From NCBI RefSeq assembly GCF_008831075.1, contig NZ_WBJX01000002.1, positions 558,001 through 622,000 on the forward strand: 64,000 bases of DNA, read 5' to 3'. Within the stretch, counting starts at the first letter, position 1. Each line of letters starts with the position of its first letter. Of the stretch, positions 32,266-41,831 are shown piece by piece. A program made the position numbers and the translations under genes. The notes under the pieces are model-generated. The model made no database searches, was not told the DNA's origin, and saw nothing but the letters and a program-made list of their open reading frames with translations. Origin of the DNA: Pseudoclavibacter terrae (GTDB lineage Bacteria; Actinomycetota; Actinomycetes; Actinomycetales; Microbacteriaceae).

Positions 32266-34662
32266 TCACTCGAGGCTGACCTCCGCTGGAGACTTGTCGG
32301 GGCGCCATCCGCGCCAGCTCGGCTGCCTGAGCCGGCCACCGGCGGTCCATTCTGCGAACTCGACCTCCCCGACCAGTTCCGGTTCCACCCAGACCGCGCC
32401 CCGCGCATCCGCCGCCGGGATGTCGATGAACGGCGGGGTGTCACGCTCGCGGGACGCCAGCTCCTGGGCGGTCCGTTCGAGCTGTCGGTCGGTGAATCCT
32501 GTGCCGACACGGCCCACGTAGCGGAGTCCGTCCGGACCGGGGACGCCGAGCAGCAGCGAGCCGATGCTGTCGGCACGTCGTCCCCGTCCGGGACGCCATC
32601 CCCCGACGACAACTTCCTGGGACCTGTGGTGCTTGACCTTGACCCAGCTCTCGGACCTCCGGCCCGGACGGTAGGGGCTGTCGCGCCGCTTCGCCACGAT
32701 GCCCTCCAGCCCGAGCTCAGCACTGCTCGTCAGCGCCAGCTTCGCGTCGCCTTCGACCACCGGAGGAACACGGAGCCCGCGATGCTCGCGCACGTCCTCG
32801 ACAAGCAGGTCGCGCCGCTCCTCGTACGGTCGATCGATCAGGCTCTCGCCGTCAGCCTCGAGCAGGTCGAAGACGAAGTAGTGCACCGGCACCTCCGCGG
32901 CCGCCCGCTCGACGTCGCGCGGTGCGCGCAAGCCCATCCTCGACTGGAGTCGGCCGAAGTCAGGGCGTCCCCGGCGGTCCAACGCTACGACCTCGCCGTC
33001 CAGAACCGCCACCCGCCCGCTCAGGCTCGCGCGCAGTGCATCGGCGACCTCCGGGTACGCAGCCGTCACGTCATTGCCGTTCCTCGTCAGCAGCCGTGGC
33101 CCGTCGGGCTCGACGGATGCCACGATGCGGATGCCGTCCCATTTCATCTCGAACGCCCAGTCACCCTCGTCGTCGAAGACGCTCGTGTCACGCGAGGTCG
33201 CGAGCATGGGTGGGATCGAGGGCTTGGAGCGCTCGGTCCGCCTCGTGGTGCGGTGCGACGCTGTCGCACCCGTCCTCGGCGACTTCTCGGCTGACATCCG
33301 GTGCAGCAGCCAGTTGCTCTTGTCATCACCGCTCCCCCGCGTGTGGATGAGCGCAACCCGCGTCGGCTCCCCGAGCCCGCCAGCTGCCTCCCCGTGCAAC
33401 GTGACGATGACCTCCTCACCCTCGCGCCATTTCTCGAGCTCGTAGGTTCCCGAATCCCAGATGTACACCTCGCCTGCCCCGTACTCGCCCTTCGGGATCG
33501 TGCCCTCGAAGGTGCCGTACTCCAGGGGGTGGTCTTCGGTCTGCACCGCCAGGTGGTTCTTCTTGGTGTCGGTTGGAATGCCCTTCGGCACAGCCCAGGA
33601 GACCAGCACGCCGTCGCGCTCGAGCCGGAAGTCGTAGTGAAGCCGTCTCGCGTGGTGCTCCTGGATGACGAAGCTCCGCCCGGATGAGGAAGGCGGGGCA
33701 TCCGCCGGCACCGGTTCGTTCGTCTTCGACGCGTCGCGCATCGACCGGTAGCGCTCCAGCCGGTCTTGCCTGGCGGCCTCGGCGACGGGAGCGAGCGGGT
33801 CGGACCTGGTGCGCATCCGTGCCAGCACCTCGCCGAACTCGAGGTGGCGCAGCTGCGGGGAGGCCAGCTCGCGCCAGGTACGTGGGACGGCCACGGTCGG
33901 CCGCGCGCGCCCGCGGAGGGAGTACGGGGCGATGGTCGTCTTCGATGCGTTGTTCTGGCTCCAGTCGACGAGCACCTTGCCGGCCCGCAGGGTCTTCTTT
34001 ATGTCGCTCACGATCAGGTCCGGATGGTCGGCCTCCAGCGACCTCGCGAGCTCGTGGGCAACCTGCGAGACTTCATCCGAGGTGTGGGCCCCGTCGAGGG
34101 CGGCGTACAGGTGGATGCCTTTGCTGCCGCTGGTCACGGGGACGGGGTCGAGGTCCATGCCCTGCAGGATCCGACGAGCAAGTCTCGCCACCTCGGCGCA
34201 TTCGGGGAGGCCGGCACCCTCGCCCGGGTCGAGGTCCAGGACCAGGCGGTCGGGGTTCAGCGGCGTTCCGCCCGGACCGAAACGCCACTGAGGCACGTGC
34301 AGCTCGAGGGCGGCGACCTGCGCGAGCCAGGTGAGCGTCGCGACATCCCGCACGATGGGGTACTCGTTGCGGTGGTCCCGATGCTCGATCCCCTCCTTTG
34401 GCACCCACGCAGGGGCGCTCGCCTCGAGGTTCTTCTGGAAGAACACCTTGCCGGGGTGCTCCGCGGTCCCGACGCCGTCGACCCAGCGCTTGCGAGTCAC
34501 GGGACGCTCCCGGACGTGCGGCAGCAGGAACGGCGCGATCTCCGCGTAGTAGGCGAGGACCTCGGCTTTCGTGGTGCCGGTCTCCGGGTAGAGCACCTTG
34601 TCGAGATTCGTGAGCGTCACACGGTGGCCGTCGACCGTCACGGTCTGCTTCGGGGTCGCCAT
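32266..34662 (-). CDS. ligD: Multifunctional ATP-dependent DNA ligase LigD
   Basis: Non-homologous end-joining enzyme with three catalytic modules in the mycobacterial order. Polymerase/primase: residues ~5-290 with VLDLDPG (metal-binding Asp143, Asp145). Phosphoesterase: ~325-455 with EHHARRLHYDFRLE (His336, His342, Asp344). Ligase: ~480-798 with nucleophile Lys507 in FEMKWDGIR and later EGIVAKRRDSPY. All key residues are present. ATG 34662 gives 798 residues and starts MATPKQTVTVDG; the frame is open 45 bases further up without support. It is divergent from ku, its obligate partner. Confidence 0.96.
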   Translation of the reverse strand: MATPKQTVTVDGHRVTLTNLDKVLYPETGTTKAEVLAYYAEIAPFLLPHVRERPVTRKRWVDGVGTAEHPGKVFFQKNLEASAPAWVPKEGIEHRDHRNEYPIVRDVATLTWLAQVAALELHVPQWRFGPGGTPLNPDRLVLDLDPGEGAGLPECAEVARLARRILQGMDLDPVPVTSGSKGIHLYAALDGAHTSDEVSQVAHELARSLEADHPDLIVSDIKKTLRAGKVLVDWSQNNASKTTIAPYSLRGRARPTVAVPRTWRELASPQLRHLEFGEVLARMRTRSDPLAPVAEAARQDRLERYRSMRDASKTNEPVPADAPPSSSGRSFVIQEHHARRLHYDFRLERDGVLVSWAVPKGIPTDTKKNHLAVQTEDHPLEYGTFEGTIPKGEYGAGEVYIWDSGTYELEKWREGEEVIVTLHGEAAGGLGEPTRVALIHTRGSGDDKSNWLLHRMSAEKSPRTGATASHRTTRRTERSKPSIPPMLATSRDTSVFDDEGDWAFEMKWDGIRIVASVEPDGPRLLTRNGNDVTAAYPEVADALRASLSGRVAVLDGEVVALDRRGRPDFGRLQSRMGLRAPRDVERAAAEVPVHYFVFDLLEADGESLIDRPYEERRDLLVEDVREHRGLRVPPVVEGDAKLALTSSAELGLEGIVAKRRDSPYRPGRRSESWVKVKHHRSQEVVVGGWRPGRGRRADSIGSLLLGVPGPDGLRYVGRVGTGFTDRQLERTAQELASRERDTPPFIDIPAADARGAVWVEPELVGEVEFAEWTAGGRLRQPSWRGWRPDKSPAEVSLE

Positions 34663-34755
34663 CGGCCCAGGATGCACCCCGAGCCTGAGGCGATCACCGG
34701 TGAACACTCAGCGTCGGCTCGGCTCCCGAGCCACCGCGTCCGCTGTACTTGGAGC

Positions 34756-35814
34756 ATGAGATCCATCTGGAAAGGCTCCATCGCATTCGGCCTCGTCAAT
34801 GTCCCAGTGAAGCTGTACAGCGCGACGGAGGACCATGACGTGCACCTGCACCAGGTGCACGACAAGGACGGTGGGCGCATCCGCTATCAGCGACGCTGCG
34901 AGATCTGCGGGAAGGTGGTCGACTACGAGCACATCGACAAGGCGTACGCCGACGAGGACCGGACGGTCGTGCTCACCGAGGACGACCTCAGCTCGCTGCC
35001 AGAAGAGCGAAGCCGCGAGATCGACGTCGTCGAGTTCGTGCCGAGCGACCAGCTCGACCCGATCATGTTCGATCGCAGCTACTTCCTGGAGCCAGACTCG
35101 AAGTCGGCGAAGGCCTACGTGCTGCTGCGGAAGACTCTCGAGAAGACGGACAGAACCGCGATCGTGCACTTCTCGCTCCGGCAGAAGTCCCGGCTCGGCG
35201 CGCTCCGGACACGCGGCGACGTGCTCATGCTGCAATCGCTCCTCTGGGACGACGAGGTCCGGGAGGCGAACTTCGCGTCGCTCGACGAACGGGTGAGGAT
35301 CTCGGCGAAGGAGCTGAAGATGTCTGCATCCCTCGTCGACTCCTTCGCGGCCGACTTCGCACCCGACCGGTTCACCGACGACTACCAGGAGCAGCTGCAG
35401 CAGCTCATCGACGCGAAGCTTGCGGAGGGCGACGCCCTCGATACCGCTGCCACCTTCGGCGAGACCGAGGATGACGACGAGTCGGGTGGGGAGGTCATCG
35501 ACCTCATGGACGCGCTTCGACGGAGCATCGACAAGGGGCGGAGGACGCCATCCGACCGGGCCGGAGAGGAGGAGGGCGACACGAAGGAGGCAAAGGCGGG
35601 CGCAAGCAAGACCTCCACGAAGAAGACTGCGTCGAAGAAGAGCACGTCGAAGAAGAGCACGTCGAAGAAGACCTCCTCGACGAAGAGCGAGGCGACGAAG
35701 AGCGCTCACCGGAAGGCCGCGAGCAGCACGGCGAAGCCGGCCACGAAGAAGGCCGCAGGCAAGAAGGCAACGCCCCGCAAGGCAACGCCTGCGAAGGAGC
35801 GGAAGAGCGCCTGA
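34756..35814 (+). CDS. ku: Ku DNA-end-binding protein
   Basis: Homodimeric ring that binds broken DNA ends and recruits LigD. Residues 1-270 match bacterial Ku, starting MRSIWKGSIAFGLVNVPVKL, with HQVHDKDGGRIRYQRRCE (the usual HK-D--R-Ky-RvC pattern) and the late core FTDDYQEQLQQLI. From about residue 270 comes a long Lys/Ser/Thr/Ala-rich tail (KKTASKKSTSKK type) partly encoded by 15-bp tandem repeats; such basic tails bind DNA. It is divergent from ligD with 93 bases between the starts. The frame is open upstream, but only this ATG fits the family. Confidence 0.96.
   Translation: MRSIWKGSIAFGLVNVPVKLYSATEDHDVHLHQVHDKDGGRIRYQRRCEICGKVVDYEHIDKAYADEDRTVVLTEDDLSSLPEERSREIDVVEFVPSDQLDPIMFDRSYFLEPDSKSAKAYVLLRKTLEKTDRTAIVHFSLRQKSRLGALRTRGDVLMLQSLLWDDEVREANFASLDERVRISAKELKMSASLVDSFAADFAPDRFTDDYQEQLQQLIDAKLAEGDALDTAATFGETEDDDESGGEVIDLMDALRRSIDKGRRTPSDRAGEEEGDTKEAKAGASKTSTKKTASKKSTSKKSTSKKTSSTKSEATKSAHRKAASSTAKPATKKAAGKKATPRKATPAKERKSA
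35626..35685 (+). repeat. 15-bp tandem repeats in the ku tail
   Basis: The unit AGCACGTCGAAGAAG occurs twice exactly (35641-35655, 35656-35670) with degenerate copies on both sides. It encodes STSKK and so varies the length of the basic tail of Ku. Confidence 0.8.
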
Positions 35815-35920
35815 GACGTCCTCCAGTTCACCGGGCGTTCACGCACGAGAAGTCCCCATGCGACACGGGGCGGGTACGGTGACGGCGATCTCGTCAGACG
35901 AACGCCCCAGGAGGACCCAC

Positions 35921-38779
35921 GTGACACGACCTTGGCAGAAGCTCCTCGCGGTGGGAGCCGCGACGACGCTCACCGGAGGCGGCCTGCTCGTCGCAGCCGC
36001 TCCCCCGACCTTCGCAGCGCCCGGTGGAACAGAGCTCGTCATCAACGAGGCATACGGGGGCGGTGGCAATTCCGGTTCGCTGTACTCGAACGACTTCGTG
36101 GAGCTCTATAACCCGGGCCCCGCGGCGATCAGCGTCGACGGGTGGTCGGTCCAGTACTTCTCCGCGGGCGGGAACCTCGGCGGTGTGGCGGAGCTCTCCG
36201 GCACCGTCGCCCCGGCCTCGCACTATCTCGTCGCGCTGTCGGCCGGCACCTCGCAGACCGGCGAGCTCCCGGCGCCGGATGCGAGCGGGGAGATCGCCAT
36301 GGGCGCGCGCGGAGGCATCGTCGCCCTGGCAGACACGACCGACGCGCTCACGCTCCCCGCGGGGACGGCCGCGGATGCTCTCGGAGTCGTCGACCTCGTC
36401 GGCTACGGCAGCGCGAGTGCCTTCGAGGGAGCCGCCCCGGCGCCGGAACTCGGCAATGCGCTCAGTGCCCAGCGCTCAGCTACGGGAGTCGACACCGACG
36501 AGAACTCGGCCGACTTCGTCGCGGCAGCACCGACGCCGGAGAACTCCGCGGGCGGCTCGACGACGACCCCAGCGCCGACGACGACTGCGGTTCCGACCGT
36601 CCCGCCGGAGGCGGAGCTCGTATCGATCGCGGAGATCCAGGGCACCGCCGCCGCCTCACCGTTCGTCGACCAGACGGTCACCACCGAGGGCGTCGTGACG
36701 GCGGTCTACGCCGAAGGTGGGCTCGGCGGCTTCAATATCCAGACGCCAGGTGTCTCAGACCCCACGACCCACATCGCCTCGACCGGGGTCTTCGTGTACG
36801 GCCCAGCCGCTGCCGCCACGGTCAGCATCGGCGATCGAGTCGCGGTCACCGGACGAGTCGGTGAGCGGTTCGAGTCGACCCAGATCAGTGCGAGCGGTGT
36901 CGAGCAGCTCGAAGTCCGCCAGGAGGACGTCGTCGAGCCCGTCGCGATCGAGTGGCCGGAGACCGACGAGGAGCGGGAACGCTACGAGGGGATGCTGCTC
37001 GCACCGTCTGGCACCTACCGGGTCTCGGAGAACTATGCGCTGAACCAGTACGGCGAGGTGGGGCTCTCCGTCGGGGAGCGGCTGCTCGTGACGCCGACCG
37101 AGGTCGGGGCTCCCGGCAGCGCCGAGGCAGTCGCGCAGGCCGAGTACAACGCCGCGCACAGCGTCATCCTCGACGACGGTGCCTCGACGGACTTCCTGAG
37201 ACGGGAGAGCGGCAGCATGGTCAACGCGGCCATCCCCCTTCCCTACCTGAGTATCGAGACCCCCGTCACCGTCGGTGCGACGGCGACCTTCAGCCAGCCT
37301 GTCGTCGTTCACTACTCCTTCGACAGCTACCGCTTCCAGCCGACGACGACGCTGACGGGCACCGAGGATGCACCCGTCACCTTCTCCGACGCGCGAGAGG
37401 CCGGCCCTGATTCGGTCGGCGGCAGTCTGCAGCTCGGCACGTTCAACGTGCTCAACTACTTCACGAGCCTCGGTGTCGACTCCTGCGACCCGAGCCAGAG
37501 CTACACCGACCGTGAGGGCAACCCCATCAGCGCCAACGGATGCCTTCCGCGCGGTGCCTGGGACGCGGAGAACCTGGAGCGGCAGGAGTCGAAGATCGTC
37601 GCCGCGATCAACCAGCTCGACGCCGACATCGTCGCGCTCGAGGAGATCGAGGACTCCTCGGACTTCGGCAAGGATCGCGATGCGGCGCTCGTGGATATCG
37701 TGGATGCCCTCAACACCGCGGCCGGCGCAGACCGGTGGGCGCACGTGCCCTCCCCCGCGGACATTCCTGCGACGGGTGACGACGTCATCCGAACCGCCTT
37801 CATCTACCAGCCCGCGACGGTCGAGCTGAGCGGGTCCTCGAGCATCCTCGACGACCCGGCGTTCGTCAACGGACGCGCTCCGCTCGCACAGACGTTCTCG
37901 GATCCCGCGACGGACACCGACTTCATCGTCGTCGCCAACCACTTCAAGTCGAAGGGCGGCTCTGGCGAGGGCGACAACGCGGACGAGGACGACATCGTCG
38001 GGCCCGCCGGAGCCGTCGGCGGGTGGAACGGGGACCGGACGCGGCAGGCTCAGGCGCTTGCCGGCTTCGCGGAGGCGCAACGCGCCGAGCACGGCACGGA
38101 CCTCCTGTTCCTCACCGGTGACTTCAACAGCTACTCGCAGGAGGACCCCCTGCGAGTGCTCGAGGACGCCGGCTACGAGAACCTCGGAGACCTGCGCAAC
38201 AGGACCGCTGGCGAGCCCGGCTCGACGGGCACCGAGTACTCGTACAGCTTCGGCGGCACCGTCGGCTCACTCGATCACATCCTGGCGAGCGACGCAGCGG
38301 CCGGAGCAGTGACGGGAGCAGATGTGTGGACGATCAACGCGTACGAGCAGGTCGGCACCGAGTACAGCCGCTTCAACTCCAACGTCACCCAGCTCTACTC
38401 GGATGACGTCTACCGGTCGTCCGACCACAACCCGTTCCTGATCGGCCTCGACTTCTCCGTCGCGCCGACGCCGACCGAGACCGTAGGCCCGGCACCCACC
38501 GAGACGGCAGGCCCGGCGCCGACCGAGACGGTGGCTCCTGAGCCCACGCAGACCGACGGGACCGTGCCAGGAGTGTCGCCCTCGGCGAGCGCGATCCCGC
38601 CGGCGGCTGGCGGGCCGACGCCCAGCCAGCCGACTGCCCCAGGGAACCCAGGGTCGGACGGACAGCAGCTGGCCACCACCGGCGTCGAGCTCGGCACCAT
38701 CCTGCCCATCACGGCCGGCGCCACGCTGCTCGCGGGCGCACTTGCATTCCTGCTGAGGCGCCGCGTGGACCGCGCCTGA
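35921..38779 (+). CDS. Cell-wall-anchored extracellular nuclease (LTD + endonuclease/exonuclease/phosphatase)
   Basis: A 952-residue secreted nuclease of the ExeM/NucH type. A signal peptide covers residues 1-32 (ends TFAAPGG). A lamin-tail domain follows at ~35-165, a Thr/Pro linker and OB-like region at ~200-480, and an endonuclease/exonuclease/phosphatase domain at ~505-845 with LGTFNVLNYF, IVALEEIE, LTGDFNSY, GSLDHIL and SSDHNPF. The C-terminus has Pro/Thr repeats and LATTG (~916-920), a hydrophobic helix and a basic tail, a sorting signal of the LAxTG type. GTG 35921 follows AGGAGGA. It probably degrades extracellular DNA for nutrients or defence. Confidence 0.92.
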   Translation: MTRPWQKLLAVGAATTLTGGGLLVAAAPPTFAAPGGTELVINEAYGGGGNSGSLYSNDFVELYNPGPAAISVDGWSVQYFSAGGNLGGVAELSGTVAPASHYLVALSAGTSQTGELPAPDASGEIAMGARGGIVALADTTDALTLPAGTAADALGVVDLVGYGSASAFEGAAPAPELGNALSAQRSATGVDTDENSADFVAAAPTPENSAGGSTTTPAPTTTAVPTVPPEAELVSIAEIQGTAAASPFVDQTVTTEGVVTAVYAEGGLGGFNIQTPGVSDPTTHIASTGVFVYGPAAAATVSIGDRVAVTGRVGERFESTQISASGVEQLEVRQEDVVEPVAIEWPETDEERERYEGMLLAPSGTYRVSENYALNQYGEVGLSVGERLLVTPTEVGAPGSAEAVAQAEYNAAHSVILDDGASTDFLRRESGSMVNAAIPLPYLSIETPVTVGATATFSQPVVVHYSFDSYRFQPTTTLTGTEDAPVTFSDAREAGPDSVGGSLQLGTFNVLNYFTSLGVDSCDPSQSYTDREGNPISANGCLPRGAWDAENLERQESKIVAAINQLDADIVALEEIEDSSDFGKDRDAALVDIVDALNTAAGADRWAHVPSPADIPATGDDVIRTAFIYQPATVELSGSSSILDDPAFVNGRAPLAQTFSDPATDTDFIVVANHFKSKGGSGEGDNADEDDIVGPAGAVGGWNGDRTRQAQALAGFAEAQRAEHGTDLLFLTGDFNSYSQEDPLRVLEDAGYENLGDLRNRTAGEPGSTGTEYSYSFGGTVGSLDHILASDAAAGAVTGADVWTINAYEQVGTEYSRFNSNVTQLYSDDVYRSSDHNPFLIGLDFSVAPTPTETVGPAPTETAGPAPTETVAPEPTQTDGTVPGVSPSASAIPPAAGGPTPSQPTAPGNPGSDGQQLATTGVELGTILPITAGATLLAGALAFLLRRRVDRA
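38467..38550 (+). repeat. Imperfect Pro/Thr-coding repeats in the nuclease stalk
   Basis: Repeated units encode PTETVGPA-like octapeptides (PTETVGPA, PTETAGPA, PTETVAPE). Their placement just before the sorting signal fits a wall-spanning stalk. Confidence 0.7.
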
Positions 38780-38818
38780 CCTGATGGCCTGGGGTGAGTG
38801 CTGACTCGCCTCGAGGGA

Positions 38819-38860
38819 GACGATAGGCCGTGGAGCGCACTCGCTTCACGGCCTGTCGTC
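38819..38860. terminator. Bidirectional terminator
   Basis: A 19-bp stem (arms 38819-38837 and 38842-38860) with two G-U pairs and a CACT loop, exactly between convergent stop codons. Confidence 0.85.
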
Positions 38861-38885
38861 AGGAGTCAGAACGCGCAGTGCGGGA

Positions 38886-39764
38886 TCACGGTCCCGAGTC
38901 GCTCCCCGACTGCTCGGAGGGCGTGGGCTCACCGGTCGGCTGCGGATCGACAGGCTCATCGGTGGGATCAGGGGCCGGCGGCTGAGTCGGCTCTGGCGTC
39001 TCGACCGGCGCGGGTGGCGTCGTGCCGCCTCCGGATCCGTCCGGAACCGGCTGCGACGTCAGGGTCGGCGTGGCCGGCTCCGAGGGTGCGGGTGCCTGCG
39101 TGGGGGCGTCGACGCCCGAGTCGTCGATGGGCTCCTCCGGAACGCTCGTGTCCTCACCCTGTTGCGTGTCGACCGCCGCGCTGTGCGAGCTCTGGGCTGC
39201 CGTCGCCTGCCGCACGACCGACGAGATCCCGGTCGTGCGCGCGCGATCATCCGCTGCATCCGCGAGCTCGATGAGCGCTGCGTCGTACGCGGTCAGGATG
39301 TCCGCGGAAGCGAGCGTGACCTGCAGCCGGTGCTCTCGTCCCAGGGCGAGCGTGCTCGTCGCCATGCCACCGACGGCGTTCTGCAGTGCGGTGTACGAGG
39401 TCTGCAGCGCGTTCGACTCCGACGACGTCGAACTCAGCGCATCCTTGACCTGACCGAGGGCGTCTTCGAGCGCGACCTTCTCGGCCGTCCCGACCCGCTC
39501 CGACGGGAGGCTGGCGAGCGGCTGAGCGAGCATGTGCAGGTTGACGACGTCACTGGAGCTGGCGCTCGCCACGGCGGCACTCGCCGTCGCGGGGACGGCC
39601 ACGGTCTCGACGGGCGCTGCGACATCGCCTCCCTGGCCGTTCGTGACGGTCAGGGCAGCGACGACCGCGCCGACCGCGATGACGCTCATCGTCGCGGCCG
39701 CGAGCTCACCCGGGCGCTTCTTGACGAACGCCACTATGGCGTTCGAGGTCTCCCCGTTCGACAT
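38886..39764 (-). CDS. Membrane-anchored extracellular protein with Pro-rich tail
   Basis: A 292-residue protein that I do not recognise. It has a short cytoplasmic N-terminus, one membrane helix (about 20-42), then an Ala/Ser-rich, largely helical ectodomain to ~200 and a ~90-residue Pro/Glu/Thr-rich C-terminal tail that would reach into the cell wall. The ATG at 39764 follows GGAGGAG. No sorting signal or catalytic motif is seen. A structural or regulatory surface role is only a guess. Confidence 0.72.
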   Translation of the reverse strand: MSNGETSNAIVAFVKKRPGELAAATMSVIAVGAVVAALTVTNGQGGDVAAPVETVAVPATASAAVASASSSDVVNLHMLAQPLASLPSERVGTAEKVALEDALGQVKDALSSTSSESNALQTSYTALQNAVGGMATSTLALGREHRLQVTLASADILTAYDAALIELADAADDRARTTGISSVVRQATAAQSSHSAAVDTQQGEDTSVPEEPIDDSGVDAPTQAPAPSEPATPTLTSQPVPDGSGGGTTPPAPVETPEPTQPPAPDPTDEPVDPQPTGEPTPSEQSGSDSGP

Positions 39765-39874
39765 CCGGCTCCTCCAAGACGTTCTAGCGGCGCGCATTCC
39801 GCGCACAGCTTCCCTAAGAGTAAGACGATCGCGCCGAAAGTCGAAGTCAGAACTGCCCGCGTCGCTCAGGAAAC

Positions 39875-40375
39875 TCAGAGCCAGATGAAGTGGAGGAAGA
39901 TCGACAGCGCGAGGATGGTGGTGGCGACCAGCGCGCACATGAGCTCGATGACCATGCCGAGACCGAGCGCCTTGACCGCAGTCCAGCTCGAGTCAAGGGC
40001 CGCGCGGAATTCACGCACTCGCGCGTACTCAGAGGCCACGAGACCGGCCGCGAAGCCGATCGGAAGTCCGAACGCCGGGAGCACGAACAGGCCGACGATG
40101 CCGGCTGCGAGGCCGATGAGCACTGATCGGTTCGGGACCTGCTTCTTCTTGAGCCCACGCCCCGTGAGCACCCAGCCGATGATCATGCCCGTGATGAGCA
40201 GCGCGGCTCCGACCCCGAACGCCACCCAGACGGGCCAGCTGCCCGCGAAGATCGCCCACACGAGGAAGCCGATGACGATGGTGATGCTGCCGGGCAGCAC
40301 GGGCACGATGATGCCGATGACGCCGACGATCGCGAGGACCACGGCGACGATGGCTGCGATCACGGGGGCATTCAT
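39875..40375 (-). CDS. DUF456-family membrane protein
   Basis: A 166-residue protein with about five hydrophobic helices and the DUF456 pattern: IVGVIGIIVPVLPGSITIVIGFLVWA near the start (written in part) and GLPIGFAAGLVASEY later. The family is widespread and of unknown function. TACGGT lies six bases before the ATG, suggesting a leaderless message. The next upstream gene, amt, has its own terminator, so the two are separate units. Confidence 0.88.
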   Translation of the reverse strand: MNAPVIAAIVAVVLAIVGVIGIIVPVLPGSITIVIGFLVWAIFAGSWPVWVAFGVGAALLITGMIIGWVLTGRGLKKKQVPNRSVLIGLAAGIVGLFVLPAFGLPIGFAAGLVASEYARVREFRAALDSSWTAVKALGLGMVIELMCALVATTILALSIFLHFIWL

Positions 40376-40381
40376 GACTCA

Positions 40382-40387
40382 ACCGTA
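40382..40387 (-). promoter_or_regulatory. -10 element, leaderless promoter
   Basis: TACGGT on the minus strand, six bases before ATG 40375. Confidence 0.5.
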
Positions 40388-40427
40388 TCGGTTCCCGAAC
40401 GCACCCCTGGGTAGCTGCAGACGAGAA

Positions 40428-40469
40428 CGGGGGCCGTGCATCCACACGAACGTGGATGCACGGCCCCCG
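40428..40469 (-). terminator. Terminator of amt
   Basis: A perfect 18-bp stem (arms 40428-40445 and 40452-40469) with a 6-base loop, 16 bases past the amt stop. Confidence 0.88.
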
Positions 40470-40485
40470 AAGGCCGTCCGCGTGA

Positions 40486-41718
40486 TCAGCGGGACAGCGC
40501 GTAACCGGTCTCGCCGTGCACGACCACGTCGACCCCGGCCACTTCATCCTCGTGACGCACCCGGAAGCCGATGGTCTTCTGGATGGCCCAGGCCACGAGG
40601 AAGCTCACTCCGAAGGAGTACAGGAGGACGCCGAGCGATGCGATGAGCTGGACGATGAGCTGCTCGACCCCGCCACCGGTGAAGAGCCCGGTGTCGAAGG
40701 CGAAGAGTCCAGGCCAGATGGACCCGACGAGACCGCCGACGAGGTGGAGGCCGACGACGTCGAGCGAGTCATCGAAGCCGAGCTTGAACTTCAGCTCGAT
40801 GGCGAACGCGCAGAGGCCGCCCGAGACGAGGCCGAGGAGGAGCGCCCAGCCCGGCGTCAGCACGGCGCACGCCGGCGTGATAGCGACGAGACCCGCGATC
40901 GCACCGGATGCGGCGCCGATCGACGTCGCCTTGCCGTTGCGCAGCTTCTCGACCATGATCCAGCCGAGGATGCCCGCAGCAGGAGCGGCGATGGTGTTGA
41001 TGAAGAGCAGTCCGGGGCCGGGGAACTCCGAGCCGCCGAGGTCGCCCCATGCGGCACCGACGTTGAAGCCGAACCAGCCGAACCACAGGATCGCGGTACC
41101 CAGGAGCACGAGCGGCACGTTGTGGGGCTGTGTGATGCCCTTCGCGAAGCCGACGCGCTTGCCGAGGACCAACGCGAGTGCGAGTGCTGCCGCGCCTGCG
41201 TTGATGTGCACGGCCGTTCCACCTGCGTAGTCGATGACCTCGATGCCCTCGAAGCCGAGCTGGGTGCCGAGTTGCATGATCCAGCCGCCACCCCAGACCC
41301 AGGCGGCGACTGGGAAGTAGACGAACGTGGCGAAGATGCCGGCGAAGAGCATCCAGGAACCGAACTTCGCGCGGTCCGCGATGGCCCCGGAGATCAGCGC
41401 GGTCGTGATGATTGCGAACGTGCCACCGTACGCGGCACCAGCGGTCGCATTGCTGTCCTGGATGAGGTTGGTCAGCGCGAAGTCAGAGAAGGGGTCCCCA
41501 GCGAACTGGAAGAAGGAGTCGCCAGACACGGACGACATGTTGTAGCCGTACAGGATCCACAGCACGGCGACGAGGCCGAGCGCCCCGAACGAGAGCATCA
41601 TCATGCTGACGACGCTCTTCTCCTTGACCATGCCGCCGTAGAAGAGGGCGAGTCCTGGTGTCATGAAGAGCACAAGCGCTGCGCTGATCATCAGCCACGC
41701 GGTTCCACCGGTATCCAT
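40486..41718 (-). CDS. amt: Ammonium transporter
   Basis: Eleven-span Amt/MEP/Rh channel for ammonium uptake, functioning as a trimer. The 410-residue product has FMTPGLALFYGGMV, DYAGGTAVHINAG (the Amt signature with the first twin histidine region), ILWFGWFGFNVGAAW and VVGLHLVGGLVGSIW with the second pore histidine. The ATG at 41718 follows GAGGAT. Unlike many actinobacterial amt genes, no glnK/glnD follows; a terminator ends the unit directly. Repeated GTTTC elements 115-130 bases upstream may bind a nitrogen regulator. Confidence 0.96.
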   Translation of the reverse strand: MDTGGTAWLMISAALVLFMTPGLALFYGGMVKEKSVVSMMMLSFGALGLVAVLWILYGYNMSSVSGDSFFQFAGDPFSDFALTNLIQDSNATAGAAYGGTFAIITTALISGAIADRAKFGSWMLFAGIFATFVYFPVAAWVWGGGWIMQLGTQLGFEGIEVIDYAGGTAVHINAGAAALALALVLGKRVGFAKGITQPHNVPLVLLGTAILWFGWFGFNVGAAWGDLGGSEFPGPGLLFINTIAAPAAGILGWIMVEKLRNGKATSIGAASGAIAGLVAITPACAVLTPGWALLLGLVSGGLCAFAIELKFKLGFDDSLDVVGLHLVGGLVGSIWPGLFAFDTGLFTGGGVEQLIVQLIASLGVLLYSFGVSFLVAWAIQKTIGFRVRHEDEVAGVDVVVHGETGYALSR

Positions 41719-41831
41719 TGCATCCTCGCTTTCGCCACCCGTGCTGCGGCCTGGAGGACGCGTCGTCGTGACACGGTGTGGGGAGATGCTTCGAGTCTGC
41801 TGGGGGCTCGTGTCGCTGGTGGGGCGGTGTC

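Noticed and set aside
35626-35685. Tandem repeats as a CRISPR array
   Set aside because: Units are 15 bp without spacers and lie in frame within the ku coding region.
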